A stretch of 64,000 bases of DNA from the NCBI GenBank assembly GCA_039583875.1, contig CM077158.1, positions 240,607,447 to 240,671,446 of the forward strand, given 5' to 3'. The DNA comes from Platanthera guangdongensis. Its lineage: Eukaryota > Streptophyta > Magnoliopsida > Asparagales > Orchidaceae. Below the pieces are notes generated by a model. The model did no database searches. It was not told the origin of the DNA and saw nothing but the letters and a program-made list of their open reading frames with translations. The position numbers were made by a program, and so were the translations under genes. Shown one piece after another: positions 57,730 through 64,000 of this stretch. Position 1 is the first letter of the stretch. Each line of letters opens with the position of its first letter.

Positions 57730-59380
57730 CTTCCGCTAACTGAGGCAATATAAAACAAACCAACAATGTCTGAATGAATCAGTTCAAGTTATCTCCTTGC
57801 TCTTTGAGACTTGTCACCTCCAAACGTCTGCCGCTTTTGCTGCTCCTTTGTACAAGCCTCACAGATCTTCTGTGATGGTAAGATCTTAGACAAACCCTCC
57901 ACCATCTTTGTACGAGACAGAAGCTTCAAATCACTAAAGCCTAAATGGCCCATCCGGTGATGTCACAACAAAGCTTCTTCTTCTTCGGCTCTTGCTAGAC
58001 ATGTCGTCTCCTCGGCATCCATCCTCAACGTAAAGAGACGATTCGTCGTCATCTTTACCTTTACCGCCTCTTTTCCTCGCTAGTTCCACATGACCAACGT
58101 ACCATCTTTCAACTGAATGTAGTAGTCTTTCTCCACCAGTTGTCCAAGGCTTAAGATGTAACTCTTTAAGCCTGGGACATATAATACATCATTGAGGTGC
58201 ACCTTCTCACCATTTAAGGTGACCACTATCACCCATTTTCCTTCTACCGAGATCTTTGAAGCATCACCAAAGCTAACCTCACCAACACTTAGTTCGAGGT
58301 TAGTGAATATCTCTTTTTCACCACACATGTGGTTGCTAGCTCATGTATCCATGTACAAGACTTCATTTCTGCCACCTTCAGTTCCTCTGTAAGTTAAGAA
58401 CATCATTGGATCACCACCTGTGTTGCTTGCTTTTGCATAGTGATTGGCTTCCTCTATCCACCTCGGTCGCCTGCAATCATAGCTCATGTGCCCAAACCGA
58501 TTACAGTTGTAACACTGGACTTGGGCAATACGACCTCGGCCTCTTCCTTTTCCTTCTTGCTTTATGCCTTAAGGTTGCTCCACCTCTCCCTGGAAGTGAT
58601 GATGTATTCCTCCTCTTCTTCTTCTACCTCTTCCTTGGTAACCTCGACCTCGTTGGCCACCTCCTCTTCCTGAGCTCTCTCCAAAATTCAGTTGAATTTG
58701 AAGTGCTTTCTCCAAGCCACTTGACTCTTCATCTTGTAGCATGTGATATTCACGATCTTGCAGAGAGCCTATGAGTTCATCGATAGACATCTGAGTAAGA
58801 TCCTTCGACTCTTCTATCGCCACCACCACATAGTTGAACTTCTTCGACATCGACCGTATAAGTTTCTCCATGAAACTCACAACATCAAGGATCTATTCGT
58901 TGCGCTCCATTTGCAAGCGTCCACAGACGAGTCACATAGTCACCAACCTTCTCAGAGTTTTGTATCTTCAAAACTTTCTGCTCAGAAGAATTGCAGTTTC
59001 GCCTTCTTTTCCTTGTCAACTCCATGCAAGGAGCGTTGCAAAGTTTCTCATGCCTCTTTAGAACTCCTAGCATCCGAGATCTTCTCAAATGTTGCTTCAT
59101 CAACTCCCTGTATAGCAAGAAGAGAGCGTTCTTGTCTCTCTTCCTTGCCTCTCTCAATGTCATCTTCTGCGCGGTAGCCAACGCCGCCTCTTGTTCAGTA
59201 GTTTGCTCTTTATATTTATCTTCCACTGTCTCTCATAACTCCTTTAAAGCTAGCAGCACTCTCATCCGGATGCTCCAGTTCTCATAGTTAGTCTTCATCA
59301 ACATGGGAACTTGACTCGGCATAGCATTTACCATCTCCATCAAGACAAACTTTTCATCTCTTCAACTCTTCTGAGTGACT
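57730..59380 (-). pseudogene. Family-3 copia gag, protease and integrase start
   Basis: The frames on the minus strand give a UBN2-type gag (MEDKYKEQTTEQEAALATAQ, LRKSGxxVGDYVTRLWTLAN-like text, VVVAIEESKDLTQMSIDELI, and a Gly/Arg-rich GRGGGQRGRGYQGRG), a knuckle CYNCNRFGHMSYDC near 58500, a protease with ASNHMCGEKEIFTNLELSVG (the DSG is spoiled by a stop) and DVLYVPGLKSYILSLGQL, then GAG-pre-integrase HRMGHLGFSDLKLL and CEACTKEQQKRQTFG. Numerous stops. Confidence 0.82.
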
Positions 59381-59410
59381 TTCAAGGTTTGCAACCTGTC
59401 TCTGATACCA

Positions 59411-59954
59411 CTGTTGGCAGTGTAATAAGTGGACACCAAACAATTTAAGAGGCAAACAAATAAACTTCTTTATATATCAAATAAGTGTTTACAAGGCTAC
59501 AACTCCACTATGAGTTATAACGCAACACATGTACACTACCACACTGAAGTATTACAAGGTTGCGTGAATAGAAGAGAAGCGGAAAGGTGGTGTTGCAGCT
59601 AATTTTCTGCGAACAGAAAAACTGCAGCAAGGTAGTGCGTGTGAATAGGAGGGGTCAAAAAAGGGTTGCGTCTCTATTGGCGAACAGTAATTGCATGCAT
59701 GCGGTAGCTCTGAAAACAAAAGTTGCGGACAACTTTTGTGAGATGTTCTTTACAGATAGATCCTCCTTGAGGACAGCGACTCCGGCGGATACGAGATTAA
59801 AAGTGTGTGGAGTTTGTAATACTTTAGTGTGGTAGTGTACATGTGTTGCGTTGTAACTCATAGTGGAGTTGTAGATCTGTAAACACTTATTTGATATATA
59901 AAGAAGTTTGTTTGCCACTTAAATTGTTTGGTGTACACTTATTACGTTACAACA
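59411..59954 (-). repeat. Family-3 5' LTR built as a large hairpin
   Basis: Left arm 59411-59557 and right arm 59814-59954 are inverted copies with about 85-90 percent match by eye (GTAATAAGTG-ACACCAAACAATTTAAG; TATATATCAAATAAGTGTTTACA; CAACTCCACTATGAGTT; TGTACACTACCACACT). About 256 bp of unique text separates them. The LTR thus starts TGTTGTAACG and ends GCCAACAG. Confidence 0.85.
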
Positions 59955-60138
59955 CCCTTGTCGCTTGCCCCGCTGTAGTTCCTGTACCAGCCCGTATTTT
60001 CCCGCGTCTCCACACTAAACAACTGCCCGTTACCTCTACAAATCCCTCCCAGCACCCCTCCTACAGTTACCTCTACAAATCCCTCCCATCACCCTCCTAC
60101 AGTAACCTTTGCACGGCACCCTTCATCCACATCAAGTT

Positions 60139-60353
60139 TGTTAGAGGCTATACCGGTACTATCATTCCCGGTACCACTCCAAGGACTGCTGTCCATATAC
60201 TCCAACCCGTCTCTAGTCGAGCGCGTAGTCAAGCTCACGGAAGCGCGCCTGGGCTCCACCCCTCCGGCGGGTTGTTGTGCGCGGGGATAGAACCTCGGAC
60301 CTTTGATAAGGTGCATATGAAGCAAGCCTTATCACCCAACTGAGTTGCAGCGC
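60139..60353 (-). mobile_element. tRNA-derived SINE copy A (minus)
   Basis: On the minus strand the A-box-like CAACTCAGTTGGGTGATAAGG and the B-box CCGAGGTTCTATCCCCG, then CGCGCACAACAACCCGCC, a GGCGCGC-containing body and the end CCTCTAACA. Tail to head with copy B. Confidence 0.72.
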
Positions 60354-60373
60354 AGTTGGGTGATAAGGCTTGC
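60322..60373. repeat. Perfect 21-bp inverted repeat at a SINE-SINE junction
   Basis: GCAAGCCTTATCACCCAACTG (60322-60342) and its exact complement at 60353-60373 enclose 10 nt. Formed by the A-box heads of two SINE copies facing each other. Confidence 0.93.
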
Positions 60374-60497
60374 ATCATGGAGCCCAGGCGCGCTCCCGTG
60401 AGGCTGACTACGCTCTCGGCCGGAGACGGGTTGGAATATATAGACTGCAGTCCTTGGAGTGGTACATGTAATGATAGTACCAATACAGCCTCTAACA
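60347..60497 (+). mobile_element. SINE copy B (plus, internally deleted)
   Basis: It starts with the same A-box head, skips the B-box part after GGCTTGCATCATGG, and keeps the body (GCCCAGGCGCGCTCC; GCAGTCCTTGGAGTGGTAC) and the end CCTCTAACA. Confidence 0.68.
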
Positions 60498-60509
60498 AAA
60501 GTATACTTG

Positions 60510-60606
60510 ATGTGCGTGTAGTCAGGATCACGGGAGCGCGCCTGGGCTCCACCCCTCTGGTGGGTTGTTGTGCGTGGGGATCGAACCCACGACCTTTGAT
60601 AGTTGC
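60510..60606 (-). mobile_element. SINE copy C fragment (minus)
   Basis: It keeps the B-box AAGGTCGTGGGTTCGATCCC and the ACGCACAACAACCC body on the minus strand. The A-box and tail end are missing. Confidence 0.65.
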
Positions 60607-60720
60607 AACGCCGTGAGCCTGACTACGCGCTCGGCCGGAGACAGGTTGGAGTATATGGACTGCAGTCCTTGGAGTGGTATCGGGAAATGGGAATGATAGT
60701 ACCAGTACTGCCCTCTAACA
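60607..60720 (+). mobile_element. SINE copy D tail (plus)
   Basis: The body and end only: GACTACGCGCTCGGCCGGAG, GGACTGCAGTCCTTGGAGTG, ending CCCTCTAACA. It abuts copy C head to tail in opposite orientation. Confidence 0.65.
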
Positions 60721-61244
60721 AAGTCCATCTCTGAAACCCCCATTCCACCAAGGCCACCACCAATACAGCCCCATTGTAGCCCTTCAAGCGCCCGGAATCC
60801 CCTTCGCTGCTTCATTCAGCGCCGCATTCTTACATAACAATTGTCTATTCGGATTATATTCTGTTCGATGTGGAATTGTGTTGTTATTGTGACTTTTTTG
60901 AATTTGCAGGACCAATTATGTGCATGCCTAAAAGTACTCGCACCTCAATCATTTTGTATATTAAAATTTGTTTTCCACATTCACTTTTTTGTGAACAAAT
61001 ATGTCATTGAATTGGTTTTATCTTGATTAACTATTTATTGCTTATTGAATCAGACTGCTCCTTGCATTAATATAGCATTGCATTCCATCTAGGGTTACAT
61101 TACAAAGCACATGTGTCGTGTCGACCCACCCCTACATCAGTTGAATTCTAAAACAACTAATTTTGAATTGACTTCAACAAAATCTAAACTAAATTGCAGA
61201 AACATATGAAATTTACAACCCAAAAAGTTCCAAGAGAGCAATAC

Positions 61245-61316
61245 CTATCAGGAGAGAAGCGGGAGAAGTTGTTGATAGTTGGGACATCGCCAACCAAAGA
61301 GTTGTAGGAAAGGTTG
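61245..61316 (-). CDS. ER: ERECTA-like exon: last repeat and NNFSRFSPD cap
   Basis: 72 bp: NLSYNSLVGDVPTINNFSRF, SPD. Donor AG|GTATTG leaves two bases of the Ser codon. Confidence 0.92.
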
Positions 61317-61400
61317 CTGTTCGCAATTGTATTACAACTATATTATACTCGGCAGAAATGAATTGAGAATTTGAAAATTAAAATTCCATTATAGACTTAC

Positions 61401-61468
61401 AGGATGGAAAGACTGGGGCATGCAGTTAGGCACATTACATTGCCAGTGAATTGTTTTTCTCTATTTTT
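61401..61468 (-). CDS. ER: ERECTA-like LRR exon with 1-bp deletion
   Basis: 68 bp instead of the usual 72. Text matches the family repeat (EKNN, FTGNV, LTACPSLSIL), but one base is missing before TTCACTGGC. One codon is also short near the start, so the reading frame shifts inside the exon. Donor CT|GTAAGT is intact. Confidence 0.85.
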
Positions 61469-61554
61469 CTGGAAAAAAATGGCATCCAAGATTAAATTAT
61501 ACGAAATTGACTTATATTCTCCACTATCACTTCAGCGGATATGGAGAAACTTAC

Positions 61555-61626
61555 AGTATCATGAGATTCTGAAGCAAGCCGAATTCTTGTGGTATCGAAC
61601 CAGAGAGGTGATTTCTCGACAAGTCA
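61555..61626 (-). CDS. ER: ERECTA-like LRR exon
   Basis: 72 bp: DLSRNHLSGSIPQEFGLLQN then LMIL. Acceptor ACAG, donor GTAAGT. Confidence 0.92.
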
Positions 61627-61713
61627 CTGTATTGAAATGAAATAGTTGACTGTTAACAAGGACTATAAAAAGGAACAAGTAAATAAAATAGAAGCCATTC
61701 ACTAATTTCTTAC

Positions 61714-61785
61714 ATCTCCATAACACTTCTTAAGTTTCCAAACTCGTGTGGAAGGTAACCGACTAAACGATTATTGCTCAAATTC
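61714..61785 (-). CDS. ER: ERECTA-like LRR exon
   Basis: 72 bp: NLSNNRLVGYLPHEFGNLRS then VMEI. This is the conserved FGNLRS-MEID repeat of the family. Donor AT|GTAAGA. Confidence 0.92.
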
Positions 61786-61856
61786 CTGATAAATTTAAGT
61801 TATGTGAGAAGGAAAAAAAAGAGAAAAAGGCAAGTAAATATAGTTTTGGAACCCAC

Positions 61857-61928
61857 AGTTTAAGAAGATGTTCAAGGTCACCAATAGAGGGATGAATCGG
61901 GCCGCTGATCATGTTCAACGAAATATCA
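61857..61928 (-). CDS. ER: ERECTA-like LRR exon
   Basis: 72 bp: DISLNMISGPIHPSIGDLEH then LLKL. Donor GTGGGT. HP where a Pro-initiated IP.. turn is usual is a mild oddity. Confidence 0.92.
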
Positions 61929-62016
61929 CTGCATAATAAAAGACAATTCTATCAGAAGGCCCTCAACATTTGTTGTCATATTTAAAGTGAAACCTTTCAG
62001 ATTCTTTAAAACTTAC

Positions 62017-62088
62017 AGAGTATCCAAGTTCCCTATTCTTGAAAGTTCAATAGGAATTGGACCCTTCAAGTTGTTTGCTGATAAGTTC
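62017..62088 (-). CDS. ER: ERECTA-like LRR exon
   Basis: 72 bp: NLSANNLKGPIPIELSRIGN then LDTL. IELSRIGNLDTL is highly typical of ERECTA. Confidence 0.93.
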
Positions 62089-62176
62089 CTACCATATACA
62101 CATTTAATAATTATAGAGAGTGTTAAAGCACAGCATGTCACTTAAACTAATGAATAGTTGAAAATGATGAACTTAC

Positions 62177-62248
62177 AGGTATGTCATGCTATCGAGATTC
62201 TTAAATGTGTGCGGAATAGTACCATTCAACCTGTTCCCATGAGCATTA
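62177..62248 (-). CDS. ER: ERECTA-like LRR exon
   Basis: 72 bp: NAHGNRLNGTIPHTFKNLDS then MTYL. Confidence 0.93.
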
Positions 62249-62331
62249 CTACAAACAAGTGAATTAGTTGATTATAATTCATGCATGGGAGTTATTGAAA
62301 ATCTCATGAGCAAGGAGAGAATGATACTTAC

Positions 62332-62403
62332 AGGCTATTAAGATTCGCACAAGAGCTCAAATTATCAGGGATAGGTCCTTCAAGATTATTGTTCGCAATA
62401 TTC
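62332..62403 (-). CDS. ER: ERECTA-like LRR exon
   Basis: 72 bp: NIANNNLEGPIPDNLSSCAN then LNSL. Confidence 0.93.
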
Positions 62404-62504
62404 CTAAATTATTTAGTACAATATTTATTTCCTTCCCAACAACAAAGATAACACAATGAATTATTTTAAATTTTTAGGGTCATTTATTGGGACATGATGT
62501 ACTT

Positions 62505-62610
62505 AGGCATTAGTGAGATTATGACAAAAGATAGGGCACAATGGCGACAAAGGATCCATATAGCCAACCCCACTATAGTGGGATAAAGGCTTGAATGTTG
62601 TTATTGTATT
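62505..62610 (+). mobile_element. Probable LINE/SINE 3' tail fragment
   Basis: GACAAAGGATCCATATAGCC, AACCCCACTATAGTGGGATA, then GGCTTGAATGTTGTTATTG resembles the 3' end with a TTG-type tail common to plant L1 LINEs and their SINE partners. A fragment only. Confidence 0.45.
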
Positions 62611-62811
62611 TACTGGGACCTCCCTGTAAGCTTGGAAAATTATAGGTTGTGAACATGCATGTAAAAGTACCCCTGGACGAGAACTCCAAGTGGTTTTTTT
62701 TGGACATGTTACAAAAAGTACTTAGAGAGAAGGTTTTTGTAATTTCAAAAGATCAAGAGGGGTGCAACCTGTAATTATGAAAAACTCAGATGGAGGATTG
62801 GTAAATAATAG
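62602..62811. mobile_element. Diverged foldback MITE in ERECTA intron
   Basis: The left end TATTTACTGGGACCTCCCTG and the right end (complement) TATTTACCAATCCTCCATC are imperfect inverted repeats. The inner words (TTATAGGTTG; AATTACAGGTTGCACC complement) match the family of 63015-63285. Confidence 0.6.
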
Positions 62812-62852
62812 TTAATCTTTTATTATAAAAACTAGGTTTAGCAAAAGCATAC

Positions 62853-62924
62853 AAGTCAAATAAGTCTGTTAGCTTCCCAAGCTCTGGAGGAATACTCCCT
62901 GTAAGTTGATTGTCATTCAATTCA
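62853..62924 (-). CDS. ER: ERECTA-like LRR exon
   Basis: 72 bp: ELNDNQLTGSIPPELGKLTD then LFDL. Donor TT|GTATGC. Confidence 0.93.
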
Positions 62925-62975
62925 CTGCATGATTGTCAAATCTCATATATATCATAATTATCCTCGCCAGTGTAA

Positions 62976-63014
<39 letters not shown>

Positions 63015-63016
<2 letters not shown>

Positions 63017-63285
63017 CTTATTTACCGGGACCTCTCCTCGAAGTTTGCGTAATTACAGCTTGCAGCCATCCAATTTTCAAGATTACAATTACCTCTCCTC
63101 AATGTTTACATTTGATAACATTCATGCATAAAAAGACCCCCCCTGAAGATTTACTAAAAGGGGTACTTTTGTGCATGAATGTTATGAAATATAAACGTTG
63201 AGGGGGAGATTTTTGTAATTTGAAAGTTAGAGAGGTGCAAGTTGTAATTCCTCAAACTTCGAGGGGAGGTCCCGGTAAATAACCC
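63015..63285. mobile_element. Foldback MITE inserted in a (TA)n run
   Basis: Arms of about 125 bp, nearly perfect inverted copies (GG[C/G]TTATTTACCGGGACCTC at both ends), with a loop of about 20 bp. TA-repeat text borders both sides, so the element landed in a TA microsatellite. It has no coding. Confidence 0.85.
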
Positions 63286-63356
63286 TATATATATCTATAT
63301 GTATATATAGTTTTTTAGCAAACTTTGAAACAGAAATTTGCACCACTATTGCATAC

Positions 63357-63428
63357 AGGTAATGAAGCATTGTCATGTTACCCAGCTCAGGTGGTATAGT
63401 TCCAGTCAACCTGTTGCCCTGCAAATAC
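63357..63428 (-). CDS. ER: ERECTA-like LRR exon (most 5' in window)
   Basis: 72 bp: YLQGNRLTGTIPPELGNMTM then LHYL. Acceptor ATCCAG. Earlier LRR exons should lie beyond; none is found in the remaining 570 bp. Confidence 0.92.
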
Positions 63429-63599
63429 CTGGATGATCAAGTAATGACATTAAATCTCCAATATAAGAGTAAAATATAAAGGAAAATAAAGCAAAATGAT
63501 TAAAAAATAACAAAAAAAATAGTCCATAATTGATTAATTTGACAATTTATTTCTTTTGAATTCAAATGGTAGGCCTTCGCTACCTATATATTGATAGAA

Positions 63600-63815
63600 T
63601 GATATAAGTCATTGATATTCTCAACAATAGAAGTGTTGGCTTTAGCAGCTTCAGATCTTCCCTCCATATATTATAGGTAAGTGTTGCTCCAACCTCTGGC
63701 AACTACAAGCGATCCTATAATCAGTTTTCAAAACATCTCCGCCAAAGACAATGAGTTGTCCCTCACCACCTAGCTTCTCAACTGAAACCAGGTTGAAGAG
63801 TATGTGATGCAGTGA
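63600..63815 (-). pseudogene. Copia protease/GAG-pre-integrase fragment
   Basis: The minus strand gives LFNLVSVEKLGGEGQLIVFG, then GDVLKTDYRIACSCQRLEQ, resembling the short segment between protease and integrase in copia elements (N-L-V-S-V...L..EG...VFG). It is too short for a family call. Confidence 0.4.
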
Positions 63816-64000
63816 CCCAGAGCCGACCCGCTCTGTCGACTAGGCCTCGCACCTAGACTAGCCAGAGGCCCACGTCTGGCAGCCCACTGTCGGGCCCACC
63901 AAGGCGTCACACCACGGCGTCCCTTTTATCAGGCCCGCGGGCCGTACACCCCAACCCATCTCCGAGCCCAATCACAGGCGACGGTAGGTTGTTGAGGCCA
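63816..64000. other. GC-rich unassigned end of window
   Basis: GGCCCGCGGGCC and GCCCAC-type words, no frame of note. It may be part of an LTR or a target gene beyond the window. Confidence 0.4.

Larger units (their letters stand above)
57284..59954 (-). mobile_element. Internally deleted copia (family 3) with hairpin LTR
   Basis: The 5' LTR is 59411-59954, the primer-binding site 59391-59410 (TGGTATCAGAGACAGGTTGC on the element strand), gag, protease and start of integrase 57730-59380, and a truncated 3' LTR 57284 to about 57720. Most of integrase, RT and RNase H are gone: the text passes from HSDIVGLFYIASVSG into LTR sequence. No clear target duplication (ccccg/ccctt at best). Confidence 0.82.
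56477..61244 (-). other. 4.8-kb ERECTA intron with copia (family 3) and SINE cluster
   Basis: It contains the element at 57284-59954 and the SINE copies at 60139-60720. The parts 56477-57283 and 60721-61244 hold no recognisable gene or repeat beyond short AT-rich text. Confidence 0.85.
39323..63428 (-). pseudogene. ER: ERECTA-like LRR receptor kinase gene, 3' two-thirds, with two 1-bp deletions
   Basis: Fifteen exons, all with GT..AG borders and matching phases, encode ten LRRs, the C-terminal ectodomain, one transmembrane helix, a Ser/Thr kinase and the family tail. Plant ERECTA receptors sit in the plasma membrane, sense secreted EPF/EPFL peptides and control stomatal pattern and organ growth. 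The LRR exons are 72 bp each, as in the family. The tail (SLSTSDDQLFLKFGEVIS) is closer to ERECTA than to ERL1/ERL2, which carry DAQWF there. The kinase keeps [15 protein letters not shown] and DPEYA. One-base deletions lie in the exons at 61401-61468 and 42824-43170. The signal peptide and first LRRs are not in the window. Two introns (13 kb and 4.8 kb) are filled by retrotransposons. Confidence 0.9.

Noticed and set aside
60280..60380. A tRNA gene
   Set aside because: A and B boxes are present, but no full cloverleaf can be drawn. The copies have SINE bodies, alternate orientation and are truncated.

Overview
This is plant nuclear DNA, almost certainly from a flowering plant with a retrotransposon-rich genome. 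The signs are an ERECTA-family receptor kinase gene with the usual 72-bp LRR exons, Ty3/gypsy and Ty1/copia elements primed by initiator-tRNA-Met-like sites, MITEs, tRNA-derived SINEs and an inactive rDNA fragment. I do not assign a species. No bacterial operon, phage, CRISPR locus or defence system is visible.

1-20 kb is a pile of old retroelements. The 3' part of a Tekay-type chromovirus with a 3.6-kb LTR (1-6888) is followed by a decayed accessory-type ORF, a copia-type LTR (8861-11086), and a Tat-type integrase relic on the minus strand. A 3.3-kb solo Tekay-type LTR splits that relic, with a 5-bp target duplication on each side. A decayed plus-strand copia relic (about 15330-19556) follows.

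20-35 kb is dominated by one copia family whose long LTRs are packed with TCCGC/GCGGA words. It includes a nearly complete minus-strand copy with a perfect GGGCC target duplication (20009-27530) and a plus-strand deletion derivative. In the derivative gag is fused in frame to RNase H, and a duplicated stretch of about 210 bp flanks the element (28333-33086). A foldback element and a solo LTR (33822-34800) follow. From 35.5 to 36.7 kb is an unrecognised GC-rich gag-like gene. Next comes an rDNA relic (26S 5' part, ITS2, 5.8S, ITS1; minus strand, 36811-38190) and an array of eight 30-bp palindromic repeats (38369-38610).

39.3-63.4 kb holds the one recognisable host gene: a minus-strand ERECTA-like LRR receptor kinase. 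Fifteen exons can be placed (ten LRR exons, a C-terminal ectodomain exon, a transmembrane exon and three kinase/tail exons). The 5' half of the gene is outside the window or missing. Two introns are swollen. A 13-kb intron carries two copies of a short-LTR copia family, one with another copia relic and a SINE inside it. A 4.8-kb intron carries a third copia family whose LTR is a large hairpin, plus a cluster of inverted SINE copies. Small introns carry foldback MITEs. Two exons have 1-bp deletions, so this copy is probably a recent pseudogene unless these are sequence errors.

Nothing here amounts to a working undescribed system. The most distinctive structures are the palindromic module arrays shared by unrelated LTRs and the rDNA-adjacent satellite, the copia insertion flanked by a 210-bp duplication, the hairpin LTR, and the nested build-up inside ERECTA introns.
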